Positions 52,451 through 61,761 of a stretch of 64,000 nt of DNA are shown in pieces. Made by a program: the position numbers and the translations under genes. Below the pieces are notes generated by a model. That model did no database searches, was not told the origin of the DNA, and worked only from the letters and a program-made list of their open reading frames with translations. How positions within the stretch are numbered: position 1 is the stretch's first letter; every line of letters begins with the position of its first letter. The stretch spans positions 496,001 through 560,000 of the forward strand of contig NZ_JAGIBI010000002.1 in assembly GCF_017744395.1 (NCBI RefSeq). Reading direction: 5' to 3'. This DNA is from Herbaspirillum sp. Lineage in GTDB: Bacteria; Pseudomonadota; Gammaproteobacteria; Burkholderiales; Burkholderiaceae_D.

Positions 52451-54397
52451 ATGGAGGTTTCCGCGATATCCAAAAGACTGCTCCGGTTCTGGGCGATCGA
52501 ACGGGACAAGCCTGAATTATTGAAGGCGCAGTACAAAGCGTTCGCTAGCAAGATACCGATGATGTACATGATCTTGATAGTGAATAGCTGGGCGCTCGCG
52601 CTGACGCACATTCATTCCGCTCCCCACTGGCTTTCCATCTATTACCCAAGCGCGCTGACTTTGTTTTGTGCCATCCGCTTTGCGGTGTGGCTCAAAAGCA
52701 AGAACATAGACCCGGACGCCGAGCAGGCCTGGAGAGCATTGAGGAGGACCAACCGGCTGGTCATGCCGATCGCGCTGAGCTTCTCGATATGGTCGATCCT
52801 GCTCTTTCCGTATGGCGATGAGTATGCGCAAGCCCATGTGGCTTTCTACATGGGAATTACCGTCATCAGCTGCATCTTTTGCCTGATGTACCTCCGCTCG
52901 GCGGCATTGACCTGCGCCTTGATCGTCAACAGCATCTTCACGGTCTTTTTCCTCTCTTCGGACATTCCGACCTTCATCGCCGCGGCGCTCAACGTTGTGT
53001 TGGTGACGGCGGCAATGCTGGTGATCGTTGCAAGCCACTATCGCGACTTCACCCTTCTTATCGAGGCGCAGGTGAAAACAGCGGCGCTCAGCAACGAGAA
53101 TTCCCAGCTCGCCAACCTGGACGCGCTCACCCAGATTCCGAACCGGAGAAAATTCTTTGCAATGCTTGACGCGGTCTGCGATGACGCCAGGACGCGCGGC
53201 ACCCGCTTTTCCGTCGCGATCATGGACATTGACGGATTCAAATCGATCAACGATCTCTATGGCCACGCGCATGGGGACCGGCTGTTATCGGCAGTGGGGA
53301 AAAGGCTGCTCAATATCTGCGACGAAAATACGCACCTGGCCCGATTGGGCGGCGATGAATTCGCCCTGATCATCAATCGCAACATGAGCGACCAGGAAAT
53401 ACGGGCATTTGGCGACCAGGTGTGCCTGGCGCTGCGTCCGCCGTTCGTGCTCTATAACACGATAGTGAAGGTGGCGGCATCCCTTGGCGTGGCGACATTT
53501 CCAGACATGGCCGCGGACGCTTATACCCTCTATGAACATGCGGACTATGCGCTCTATCATGGAAAGCGCAACAACCGGGGTACCGTCACGTTGTTTTCCA
53601 GCGCGGACAAAGAGCAGATCCAAAGGAACGCGAACATCGAGCAGGCCTTGCGATTGGCGGATTTCGAGAGCGAGCTATCCGTCTGTTTCCAGCCAGTCGT
53701 CAGCATCGACAATTCGTCGACGGTCGCTTTCGAAGCCCTGGCCCGCTGGAAGAGCCCCATGATGGGGCCGATATCGCCGGCGGAATTCATTCCTGCCGCA
53801 GAGCGGATGGGCATCATCGGCCAACTTAGCGAAATCTTATTTGCGAAGGCGCTGAGGGTGGCAAGCGGGTGGCCGGCCGATATCAACCTCTCCTTCAACT
53901 TGTCGGCCAACGATCTCAATGACACGGATGGTTTGGACAGGATCATCAAAACCATTCACGAAACCGATTTTCCCCCGCACCGGGTGGATTTTGAAATTAC
54001 GGAAACGGCCACCCTCTACGACCTGAAAAAGACCGAGCATGCGATCCGGTCGCTGCGCCAGCTGGGATGCGGCGTGACGCTGGACGATTTTGGAACGGGT
54101 TATTCAAGCCTCAGCCAGTTGCATGCGCTTCCATTGACGCGAATCAAGATAGACAAGAGCTTTGTCACCGAAATCCACGACAACCCGGTCAGCTATAAGA
54201 TCGTCAAGTCGCTGCTCGCCTTGAGCCGGGATATGGATCTGGCTTGCGTCGTCGAAGGCGTTGAAACCGAGAGGGAGCTGGCCGTGCTGAAGGAGCTGGG
54301 AGCATCGTTCGTCCAGGGCTATCTTTTCGCGGCGCCGCTCACGGAAGCGGAGGCCCTTGCGTGGATCGCCACTGGAAGAACTGCAATAACGCATTGA
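52451..54397 (+). CDS. Membrane GGDEF-EAL cyclic-di-GMP enzyme
   Basis: A 648-residue protein. About six membrane helices occupy residues 38-196 (MASE-like sensor), then a diguanylate cyclase domain with intact GGDEF (300-304) but no obvious RxxD inhibitory site, then a phosphodiesterase domain with EAL (428-430), NLSANDL, DDFGTGYSS (545-553), IKID (565-568), EGVE and QGY, all consistent with activity. Net output cannot be told from sequence. Codon use is less GC-extreme than in neighbours, hinting at later acquisition. No partner gene is adjacent. Confidence 0.93.
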   Translation: MEVSAISKRLLRFWAIERDKPELLKAQYKAFASKIPMMYMILIVNSWALALTHIHSAPHWLSIYYPSALTLFCAIRFAVWLKSKNIDPDAEQAWRALRRTNRLVMPIALSFSIWSILLFPYGDEYAQAHVAFYMGITVISCIFCLMYLRSAALTCALIVNSIFTVFFLSSDIPTFIAAALNVVLVTAAMLVIVASHYRDFTLLIEAQVKTAALSNENSQLANLDALTQIPNRRKFFAMLDAVCDDARTRGTRFSVAIMDIDGFKSINDLYGHAHGDRLLSAVGKRLLNICDENTHLARLGGDEFALIINRNMSDQEIRAFGDQVCLALRPPFVLYNTIVKVAASLGVATFPDMAADAYTLYEHADYALYHGKRNNRGTVTLFSSADKEQIQRNANIEQALRLADFESELSVCFQPVVSIDNSSTVAFEALARWKSPMMGPISPAEFIPAAERMGIIGQLSEILFAKALRVASGWPADINLSFNLSANDLNDTDGLDRIIKTIHETDFPPHRVDFEITETATLYDLKKTEHAIRSLRQLGCGVTLDDFGTGYSSLSQLHALPLTRIKIDKSFVTEIHDNPVSYKIVKSLLALSRDMDLACVVEGVETERELAVLKELGASFVQGYLFAAPLTEAEALAWIATGRTAITH

Positions 54398-54449
54398 GAC
54401 AGCCATAAAGCGCAACCGGGATGATTTCCCCTGACGGGCATGCAGGTTC

Positions 54450-55679
54450 TCAGCCTTTGCCGATGACGCCGGCCACTCCACCTGCCGCTCCAAGCAGAAG
54501 CACGACCATCCAGGGCGGCAATTTCCAGAACATCAAGGCGACCTGCGCCACGATCGCCATGGCGAAATCCATCGGCTGGCGGATCGCGCTCGTCCATACC
54601 GGCTGGTATAACGCCGCCAGCAGCAGGCCGACCACGCCGGCGTTGACGCCGGCAAGCGCGGCTTGCATCCGGGCGTTTCTGCGCAGGCTGTCCCAGAATG
54701 GGATGGCGCCGCCCACCAGCAGGAATGACGGCGCGAATATCGCCAGCAGGCAAATCAGGCCGCCGGACCAGCCGGATGGCGCGGTATGCATGGAGGCGCC
54801 CAGAAAGGCGGCGAAGGTGAACAAGGGGCCGGGGACGGCTTGGGCGGCGCCGTAGCCGGCCAGGAAGGTATCGTTGTCGACCAGGCCTGTCGGCACCACT
54901 TCCGATTGGAGCAAGGGCAGGACGACATGGCCGCCGCCGAAGACCAGCGAGCCGACCCGGAAAAATGCATTGATGTCGGCAATGGCCCCGTGCGGGTATG
55001 CCGCGGCCAACAGCGGCAAGCAGAGAATCAGGCCGGCGAAGAGCAGCAACAGCAATATGCCCGTGCGGCGGCTTGCGCGCAGCGGCAGGGCTTCATCGGC
55101 AAGGGGGGCGGTTGGCTTGAACGCCAGCAGCCCGGTAAGCCCGGCGGCGGCGATCACCGCCAGCTGGCCGAAGGTCCCGGGCAGGAGCAGGGCCGCGCAG
55201 GCCGCCACCGCCATGATGGAAACGCGGGCGGCATCGGCGCACAGGTTGCGCGCCATGCCCCACACCGCTTGCGCCACCACCGCCACGGCAACGACCTTCA
55301 GGCCGTGCAGGGCTTCCGGAGGAATGGCCGTGCCGAAGTGGGAAAGGCCCAGGGCAAAGCAGATCAGGGCGATGGCCGAAGGCAGGGTAAAGCCTGCCCA
55401 GGAGGCCAAGGCGCCGGGATAGCCGTGCCGCAGCAGGCCGATGGCGATGCCCACCTGGCTGCTGGCGGGGCCGGGGAGGAACTGGCACAGCGCCACCAGG
55501 TCGGCGTAGCTGCGTTCGGAGAGGAAGCGCCGCTTGCTGACGAATTCGGCGCGGAAGTAGCCCAGGTGGGCAATCGGGCCGCCGAAGGAAGTCAGGCCAA
55601 GGCGCAGGAAAATGAGGAAGAGGCCGAAGACGCTTTCCCGGCGCCCGGTCTCGGCTGTTTCTTGCTGATCGGGCTTCAT
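54450..55679 (-). CDS. chrA: Chromate transporter (ChrA, long-chain type)
   Basis: A 409-residue inner-membrane protein made of two homologous CHR halves. The first has FLRLGLTSFGGPIAHLGYF and LCQFLPGPASSQVG; the second repeats the pattern as FFRVGSLVFGGGHVVLPLL and AAQAVPGPLFTFAAFLG. This is the bidomain form that exports chromate. It lies 17 bp after the Lrp/AsnC gene on the same strand. Confidence 0.92.
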   Translation of the reverse strand: MKPDQQETAETGRRESVFGLFLIFLRLGLTSFGGPIAHLGYFRAEFVSKRRFLSERSYADLVALCQFLPGPASSQVGIAIGLLRHGYPGALASWAGFTLPSAIALICFALGLSHFGTAIPPEALHGLKVVAVAVVAQAVWGMARNLCADAARVSIMAVAACAALLLPGTFGQLAVIAAAGLTGLLAFKPTAPLADEALPLRASRRTGILLLLLFAGLILCLPLLAAAYPHGAIADINAFFRVGSLVFGGGHVVLPLLQSEVVPTGLVDNDTFLAGYGAAQAVPGPLFTFAAFLGASMHTAPSGWSGGLICLLAIFAPSFLLVGGAIPFWDSLRRNARMQAALAGVNAGVVGLLLAALYQPVWTSAIRQPMDFAMAIVAQVALMFWKLPPWMVVLLLGAAGGVAGVIGKG

Positions 55680-55696
55680 GGGCGGGTGCGCGCCGT

Positions 55697-56176
55697 TCAG
55701 CGCCGGGGCTTGATCTTGGGCGTGGGCAGCGCTGTCTTGTACTTGATCTGCTTGAGCGCGAAGCTGGAGCGGATGTTCTTGATGCCGGGGATCTTGGTCA
55801 GGTGGTCGACGATGAAGTGCTCCAGCGTCAGCAGGTCGGGCACGACGATGCGCAGCAAGTAATCCTCGTCGCCGGTCATCAGGTACACCTCCATGACCTC
55901 ATCGAACGCGCTCACCGCGGTTTCGAACTGGGCCAGCGCCTCGGCGCCCTGGCGCTCCAGGATCACCTTGACGAACACGTTGACCTTCAGTCCCAGCAGG
56001 TGCGGATCGGCCAGCGCCACGTAGCGCGAGATGATGCCCTCCGTTTCAAGGCGCTTGACGCGCGCCAGGGTCGGCGACGGGGAAAGGTTGATGCGGCTGG
56101 CGAGTTCCAGATTGCTGATCGAGCTGTTCTCCTGGAGGATGTTCAGGATCCGCAAATCGGTGGTATCTAGTTCCAT
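55697..56176 (-). CDS. Lrp/AsnC-family transcriptional regulator
   Basis: A 159-residue Lrp-type protein: N-terminal HTH (TTDLRILNILQENSSISNLELASRINLSPSPTLARVKRLE region, 5-45) and the RAM effector domain with MTGDEDYLLRI. It is divergent from the AceE-type gene and a perfect 19-bp dyad lies 32 bp upstream of its start. The layout recalls mdeR/mdeB of Pseudomonas putida, where an Lrp protein controls a 2-oxobutyrate dehydrogenase E1. Confidence 0.9.
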   Translation of the reverse strand: MELDTTDLRILNILQENSSISNLELASRINLSPSPTLARVKRLETEGIISRYVALADPHLLGLKVNVFVKVILERQGAEALAQFETAVSAFDEVMEVYLMTGDEDYLLRIVVPDLLTLEHFIVDHLTKIPGIKNIRSSFALKQIKYKTALPTPKIKPRR

Positions 56177-56207
56177 TATTGAAATTTAATTCTGTAAGTT
56201 TCAATTT

Positions 56208-56226
56208 TTCAGCATGTGATGCTGAA
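56208..56226. promoter_or_regulatory. Candidate Lrp operator
   Basis: Perfect dyad TTCAGCAT-GTG-ATGCTGAA in the divergent lrp/aceE gap (56177-56438), which otherwise holds only promoter-like AT-rich sequence. Confidence 0.55.
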
Positions 56227-56438
56227 TATTGTATGACAACTTCCTATTTTTGGTGACTCATGCCGGTGCATCAGGCGTATCGTAGACCAATTACCAATAA
56301 AAACGCTGCAGTTGAAAGCGTCCAGCATGAGGAGACCGAAGGCGCGGCCTGTGTTTTACCGGCTTTTTGTCTCTTTGCATAGATTTGTGTAGCGCCTGCC
56401 CATGATGGGAGCGCATTGCAACAACAGGAGATCAGGAA

Positions 56439-59120
56439 GTGGATATGTCGTCAGCCAATGGTATTGCCCGCGATATTGATATCGATGCCCAGGAAACCCA
56501 GGAATGGCTGGAGGCGCTGCAAAGCGTGCTGGCTGAAGCCGGTCCGGAGCGGGCGCGCTTCCTGTTGTCCCGGTTGTCGGCGGCGGCCCAGCAGCAGGGC
56601 GTCAATTGGCGCGATGCGCGCAATACCCCCTACATCAACACCATCCGTCCCGAGCAGGAGCCGCCGTTCCCCGGCGGCTCCGACGCGCAGGCTATCGAGG
56701 AGCGCATCGCCAGCATCATGCGCTGGAACGCGCTGGCCATGGTGGTGCGCGCCAACCGTTCCTACGGCGAACTGGGCGGCCATATCGCCAGCTTCGCCTC
56801 GGCCGCCGACCTGTTCGAAGTCGGCTTCAACCATTTCTTCCGCGCGCGCGACGACCAGTTCGCCGGCGACATCGTGTACTTCCAGCCGCATTCGGCGCCG
56901 GGCATCTATGCCCGCGCTTTCCTGGAAGGCGCGCTGTCTGAGGAAGACCTCGGCTACTACCGCCGCGAGATCGAGGCCAAGCGCGCCGGCAAGCAGGGTT
57001 TGTCATCCTATCCGCACCCCTGGCTGATGCCGAACTTCTGGCAGTTCCCCACCGGTTCGATGGGCATCGGCCCGATCAATGCGATCTACCAGGCGCGCTT
57101 CCTGCGCTACATGGAGCACCGCGGCCTGCTGCAGGACCAGAACCGCAAGGTCTGGGGCGTGTTCGGCGACGGCGAGATGGACGAGCCGGAATCGCTGGCC
57201 GCGCTCTCGCTGGCCTCGCGCGAGAAGCTGGACAACCTGATCTTCGTGGTCAACTGCAACCTGCAGCGGCTGGACGGCCCGGTGCGCGGCAACGGCCATA
57301 TCGTCGATGAGCTGGAAACCCTGTTCGCCGGCGCCGGCTGGAACGTGATCAAGCTGCTGTGGGGCTCGGACTGGGACGGTCTGTTCGCGCGCGATACCGA
57401 CGGCGAACTGGTCGACGCGCTCAACCGCACCGTGGATGGCCAGTTGCAGACCTTCGCCGCCAACGACGGCGCCTTCAACCGCGAACACTTCTTCGGCCAG
57501 ACGCCGGCTACCCGTGCCATCGGCGCACGCCTGACCGATGAGGAAATCAACCGCCTGCGCCGCGGCGGGCACGACATGAAGAAGATCTTCTCGGCCTACC
57601 AGGCCGCGGCCGAGCATCGCGGCCAGCCGACCGTGATCCTGGCGCAGACCAAGAAGGGCTACGGCATGGGTGCGGCGGGCGAAGGCAAGATGACCACCCA
57701 CCAGCAGAAGAAGCTCGACGAAGACAGCCTGCTGCAGTTCCGCGACCGCTTCAAGCTGCCGCTGTCGGATGAGCAATGCCGTTCGCTGGCTTTCTACAAG
57801 CCGGCCGACGACAGCGCCGAGATGAAGCACCTGCACGCGCGCCGCGCGGCGCTGGGCGGCTACATGCCGCGCCGCAAGGCCGGCGACGCCAAGCGCCAGG
57901 TGCCGGCGCTGGAATCGCACAGCAAGTTCGCGCTGGAAGCCGACGGCAAGGAAATGTCCTCGACCATGGCGCTGGTGCGCCAGCTCGGCAACCTGCTCAA
58001 GGACAAGGAGTTCGGCCAGTACGTGGTGCCCATCGTGGCCGACGAGGCGCGCACCTTCGGCATGGCCAACCTGTTCCGCCAGGTCGGCATCTATTCCTCG
58101 CAGGGGCAGCTGTACGAGCCGGAAGACATCGGCTCCATCCTCTATTACCGCGAAGCCAAGGACGGCCAGATCCTGGAAGAGGGCATTACCGAAGCCGGCG
58201 CGATCTCCTCGTGGACGGCGGCGGCCACCGCCTACTCGGTGCACGGCACGCCGATGCTGCCGTTCTACATTTATTACTCGATGTTCGGCTTCCAGCGCAT
58301 CGGCGACCTGATCTGGGCCGCGGCTGACCAGCGTGCGCGCGGCTTCCTGATCGGCGCCACTTCGGGGCGCACCACGCTGGGCGGCGAAGGCCTGCAGCAC
58401 CAGGACGGCAGCAGCCACGTGGTGGCGGCGTCGATTCCGAACTGCGTGTCTTACGATCCGGCCTATGCGTACGAACTGGCGGTGATCATCGATGACGGCA
58501 TGCGCCGCATGCTGGAACGTAACGACGACGTGTTCTACTACGTCACCGTGACCAATGAAAACGAGGCGCAGCCGAGCATGCCTGCCGGCGTCGAGCAAGG
58601 CATCCTGCGCGGCATGTATTGCCTGGGCAGGAAGGAGAAGGCGCAGGCCCGCCTGCTGGCATCGGGGCCGATCCTGAAGGAAGCGCTGGCCGCCGCCGAG
58701 CTGCTCGCCAAGCATTGGCAGGTCGAAGCCGAGGTGTGGAGCGTCACCAGCTTCACCGAACTGGCGCGCGACGGCGTGGCCGCGCAGCGCGAGCGCCGCT
58801 TGTCGGGCGGCGATGCGCAGCCTTACGTGACGCAGCAGTTGCAGGGCAGCGCGGCGCCGGTGATCGCGGTGAGCGACTACATCCGCACGCTGCAGGAAAG
58901 CATCCGCGCTTTCGTGCCGGCGACCTATGTCACGCTGGGCACCGACGGCTTCGGCCGCAGCGATACCCGCGTCAACCTGCGCGACTTCTTCGAGATCGAT
59001 GCGCGCTGGATCGCCTACACCGCGCTGACCGAAGTGTTCGGCGGCGACCGCGCCAGGCTGGAAGCTGCCGCCCGCACGCTCGGCATCGATACCGGCAAGC
59101 CGTTGTCGTCCACCGTGTGA
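56439..59120 (+). CDS. aceE: Homodimeric 2-oxoacid dehydrogenase E1 (AceE family)
   Basis: An 893-residue thiamine-diphosphate E1 of the homodimeric pyruvate dehydrogenase class. The thiamine diphosphate motif appears as GDGEMDEPES followed by LDNLIFVVNCNLQRLDGPVRGNG; the C-terminal region includes the TLGTDGFGRSDTR segment. No aceF or lpd follows; the next gene is an SDR. With the divergent Lrp gene, an MdeB-like role on 2-oxobutyrate is as likely as pyruvate. The start may be the GTG at 56439 or the ATG at 56445; both have usable ribosome sites. Confidence 0.9.
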   Translation: MDMSSANGIARDIDIDAQETQEWLEALQSVLAEAGPERARFLLSRLSAAAQQQGVNWRDARNTPYINTIRPEQEPPFPGGSDAQAIEERIASIMRWNALAMVVRANRSYGELGGHIASFASAADLFEVGFNHFFRARDDQFAGDIVYFQPHSAPGIYARAFLEGALSEEDLGYYRREIEAKRAGKQGLSSYPHPWLMPNFWQFPTGSMGIGPINAIYQARFLRYMEHRGLLQDQNRKVWGVFGDGEMDEPESLAALSLASREKLDNLIFVVNCNLQRLDGPVRGNGHIVDELETLFAGAGWNVIKLLWGSDWDGLFARDTDGELVDALNRTVDGQLQTFAANDGAFNREHFFGQTPATRAIGARLTDEEINRLRRGGHDMKKIFSAYQAAAEHRGQPTVILAQTKKGYGMGAAGEGKMTTHQQKKLDEDSLLQFRDRFKLPLSDEQCRSLAFYKPADDSAEMKHLHARRAALGGYMPRRKAGDAKRQVPALESHSKFALEADGKEMSSTMALVRQLGNLLKDKEFGQYVVPIVADEARTFGMANLFRQVGIYSSQGQLYEPEDIGSILYYREAKDGQILEEGITEAGAISSWTAAATAYSVHGTPMLPFYIYYSMFGFQRIGDLIWAAADQRARGFLIGATSGRTTLGGEGLQHQDGSSHVVAASIPNCVSYDPAYAYELAVIIDDGMRRMLERNDDVFYYVTVTNENEAQPSMPAGVEQGILRGMYCLGRKEKAQARLLASGPILKEALAAAELLAKHWQVEAEVWSVTSFTELARDGVAAQRERRLSGGDAQPYVTQQLQGSAAPVIAVSDYIRTLQESIRAFVPATYVTLGTDGFGRSDTRVNLRDFFEIDARWIAYTALTEVFGGDRARLEAAARTLGIDTGKPLSSTV

Positions 59121-59181
59121 GCCGGCCGTGGACGATTGAAAATCTCTCATCGAAGCGGCATGCCGCATTTGCTATAGTGAA

Positions 59182-59212
59182 AGCCGCCTGTGCGCAGCAG
59201 GTGGCTTTTTCT
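59182..59212 (+). terminator. Terminator after the E1 gene
   Basis: Stem 59182-59190 / 59198-59206 (one G-U pair) with a 7-nt loop and T-run. Confidence 0.75.
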
Positions 59213-59265
59213 TTGGGAAGCTTATCCGGCCGCGCGCACATTTTTTCAATAAGGAGCAGACAAAC

Positions 59266-60024
59266 ATGGCAGCACCGAAACGAATTGCGCTGGTGACCGG
59301 CGCGGGCTCCGGCATCGGCCGGCAGATCACCCTGGCGCTGCTGCGCGACGGCTATGGCGTGGCCCTGGCCGGCCGCCGCCAGGATGCGCTGGAGGAGACC
59401 GTCAAGCTGGCCGGCGAGCATGGCGCCAATGCGCTGGTGGTGGCCGCCGACGTCACCGATCCGGCTTCGGTGAAGAACCTGTTCGCCAAGACCAAGGAAC
59501 GTTTCGGCCGCCTTGATATGGTATTCAACAATGCCGGCATCTTCGCGCCGCCGGTGTCGCTGGAAGAGCTGAGCGTGGAGCAGTGGAAGTCGGCGGTGGA
59601 CATCAACCTGACCGGCGTCTTCCTGTGCACCCAGGAAGCCTTCCGGATCATGAAGGACCAGTCGCCGCGCGGCGGGCGCATCATCAACAACGGCTCGATC
59701 TCGGCGCACGCGCCGCGTCCGTATTCGGCGTCCTACACCGCCACCAAGCACGCCATCACCGGCCTGACCAAGGCCACTTCGCTGGACGGCCGCGCCTATG
59801 ACATCGCCTGCGGCCAGATCGATATCGGCAACGCCGCCACCGACATGACCACGCTGATGAAGAAGGGCACGCTGCAAGCCGACATGTCGGTCAAGGTCGA
59901 GCCCACCATGGACGCCGAGCACGTGGCCAAGGCCATCCTCTACATGGACAGCCTGCCGCTGGACGCCAACGTGCAGTTCATGACCGTGATGGCGACCAAG
60001 ATGCCTTATATCGGCCGCGGCTGA
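59266..60024 (+). CDS. SDR-family oxidoreductase
   Basis: A 252-residue short-chain dehydrogenase with cofactor motif TGAGSGIG (11-18), NNAG, catalytic Ser in [11 protein letters not shown] and YTATK. The Arg pair in LAGRRQ after strand 2 suggests NADP(H). Substrate is unknown. It is a single-gene unit between two terminators. Confidence 0.88.
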   Translation: MAAPKRIALVTGAGSGIGRQITLALLRDGYGVALAGRRQDALEETVKLAGEHGANALVVAADVTDPASVKNLFAKTKERFGRLDMVFNNAGIFAPPVSLEELSVEQWKSAVDINLTGVFLCTQEAFRIMKDQSPRGGRIINNGSISAHAPRPYSASYTATKHAITGLTKATSLDGRAYDIACGQIDIGNAATDMTTLMKKGTLQADMSVKVEPTMDAEHVAKAILYMDSLPLDANVQFMTVMATKMPYIGRG

Positions 60025-60049
60025 TCGCCGGTCGTTCGCCGGATGTGAA

Positions 60050-60085
60050 AAACGCGCCGCAGGATTGCCTGCGGCGCGTTTTGTT
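60050..60085. terminator. Bidirectional terminator
   Basis: Perfect 14-bp stem 60050-60063 / 60068-60081, loop ATTG, with an A-run and T-rich tail, between the SDR and ubiX. Confidence 0.85.
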
Positions 60086-60103
60086 TTGAAAGCTTGTTTC
60101 CGT

Positions 60104-60691
60104 TCAATCGGCTGAAGAGGCTTTCATCCCTTGCCATTCCGGCGTGAGCTGGTGCTCGATGCCGAACAGGTCGAGCACCCGTCCCAGCGTGTGGTCGACC
60201 ATCTGTTCCATCGATGCCGGACGGTGGTAGAAGCCGGGCAGCGGCGGGAAGATCACGCCGCCCATCTCGGTCACCGCCGTCATGTTGCGCAGGTGGGCCA
60301 GGTTGAACGGTGTTTCGCGCACCATCATGACCAGGCGGCGGCGCTCCTTGAGCACCACGTCGGCGGCGCGCGCGATCAGGTTGTCGGACAGGCCGTGCGC
60401 CACCGAGGCCAGCGTCTTCATCGAGCAGGGGGCGATCACCATGCCGGCCGAGGCGAAGGAGCCGCTGGCGATGGAGGCGCCGACATCGCGCACGTTGTAG
60501 ACCACGTCGGCCAGCGCTTCGACGTCCTTGCGGTTGAGGTCGAGTTCCTGGTGGAGGTTGAGCACGCCGGCATCGGAAATCAGCAGGTGCGTCTCGACCT
60601 GCGCATGGCCGCGCAGGTGTTCGAGCAGGCGCACGCCATAGATGGCGCCCGTGGCGCCGGTGATGGCGATGATCAGGCGCTGGCGCGGCAT
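60104..60691 (-). CDS. ubiX: Flavin prenyltransferase UbiX
   Basis: Makes the prenylated FMN cofactor used by UbiD-type decarboxylases in ubiquinone synthesis. The 195-residue protein has the opening IIAITGATGAIYGVRLLEHL, the GSFASAGMVIAPCSMKTLA region and MVRETPFNLAHLRNM. The start precedes grxD's 3' end region by 10 bp in the same direction (grxD-ubiX order). Confidence 0.95.
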   Translation of the reverse strand: MPRQRLIIAITGATGAIYGVRLLEHLRGHAQVETHLLISDAGVLNLHQELDLNRKDVEALADVVYNVRDVGASIASGSFASAGMVIAPCSMKTLASVAHGLSDNLIARAADVVLKERRRLVMMVRETPFNLAHLRNMTAVTEMGGVIFPPLPGFYHRPASMEQMVDHTLGRVLDLFGIEHQLTPEWQGMKASSAD

Positions 60692-60701
60692 GAGCAGGGA
60701 A

Positions 60702-61013
60702 TCAGCCCTTGAGCAGGGTCTGCAGCTCGCCCGAGGCGTACATTTCGCTCATGATGTCCGAACCGCCGATGAATTCGCCCTTCACGTACAGTTGGGGAAT
60801 GGTCGGCCAGTTCGAGTACTCCTTGATGCCCTGGCGCACGTCCGGGCTTTCCAGCACGTTGACGGTCACGATGTTCTCGGCGCCGCTGGCCTTGAGCAAT
60901 TGGATCGCCTTGCCGGAGAAGCCGCATTGCGGGAATTGCGCGGTGCCCTTCATGAACAGCACGACGGGATTTTGGGTGACGGTTTCTTTGATCCAGGATT
61001 GGACGTCGCTCAT
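60702..61013 (-). CDS. grxD: Monothiol glutaredoxin GrxD
   Basis: A 103-residue CGFS-type glutaredoxin that binds and transfers 2Fe-2S clusters with glutathione. The active site CGFS is at 30-33, preceded by MKGTAQFPQ; the [19 protein letters not shown] block carries the glutathione-binding cis-Pro. It lies 10 bp before ubiX. Confidence 0.96.
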   Translation of the reverse strand: MSDVQSWIKETVTQNPVVLFMKGTAQFPQCGFSGKAIQLLKASGAENIVTVNVLESPDVRQGIKEYSNWPTIPQLYVKGEFIGGSDIMSEMYASGELQTLLKG

Positions 61014-61184
61014 GGCTATGCCTTAAAAAATGGTGATTGCCGACATTATATGAAAAAGCCGCAATCCGCGTTGGAAACGCGGCGTACGGAGCCGGGCCCC
61101 GGGCCATTGCGCCGCGTAAATTATTTGAATGATTTGCAATGTTGCCTGCTGGTCATGTCCGCCGGCGCCGCCATGCCGGAGGGC

Positions 61185-61212
61185 AATGAAAAAGGGCGCT
61201 TGCGCGCCCTTT
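61185..61212 (-). terminator. Terminator of the rpoN-hpf transcript
   Basis: On the minus strand, the stem AAAGGGCGC/GCGCCCTTT (61204-61212 with 61191-61199) is followed by a T-rich stretch. A second hairpin lies at 61221-61245. Both are just after hpf. Confidence 0.7.
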
Positions 61213-61261
61213 CCTCGATGAAGGGGCCGCTGGAAAGGGCCCCTTGTTGGCGGATTATCCG

Positions 61262-61621
61262 CTATGCACTTGCAGCCGCTCCGGAGATGGTGTCATCCGG
61301 CAGGCGCTTGGCCATCGAATGGTGCTCCTGCAGGCGATCCTTGTGCTTGATGACCTGGCGATCGAGCTTGTCTATCAATGCATCGATGGCAGCGTAGAGA
61401 TCGTGGGCGATGCTTTCCGCATGCAAATCCTTCCCTTTGATATGGACGTTGATTTCCGCCTTTTGCCTTTTTTCTTTTTCTGTCAGTTTGTCTACGCTCA
61501 GGATGACGCTGATGTCGATCACGTTGTCGAAATGGCGCTTGATCCGTACCAGCTTGCTTTGCACGTATTCCCGCAGGGCGGGGGTCAGTTCGAGGTGGTG
61601 TCCACTAATGGTCAGATTCAT
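61262..61621 (-). CDS. hpf: Ribosome hibernation-promoting factor
   Basis: A 119-residue HPF/RaiA protein that binds the small ribosomal subunit in stationary phase. Family features: [20 protein letters not shown], the [10 protein letters not shown] loop, and the [21 protein letters not shown] helix. It follows rpoN by 140 bp, the conserved proteobacterial order. Confidence 0.93.
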   Translation of the reverse strand: MNLTISGHHLELTPALREYVQSKLVRIKRHFDNVIDISVILSVDKLTEKEKRQKAEINVHIKGKDLHAESIAHDLYAAIDALIDKLDRQVIKHKDRLQEHHSMAKRLPDDTISGAAASA

Positions 61622-61761
61622 ACAACACTCCTATCGTGAAGTCACTGGAGGTTCGTGCGTCTCATCCAATACGCCTTGAGGGCACATCATTCGTGGTCAG
61701 ATGGCACCGGATGGTTGGCCTGAACACAGCGACGGCTGCAAAGTACAACAGAAAAACAAAC

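Noticed and set aside
61221-61245. GC-rich hairpin next to the hpf terminator as a separate small RNA
   Set aside because: It has no promoter-like sequence nearby and is more simply part of tandem termination after hpf.
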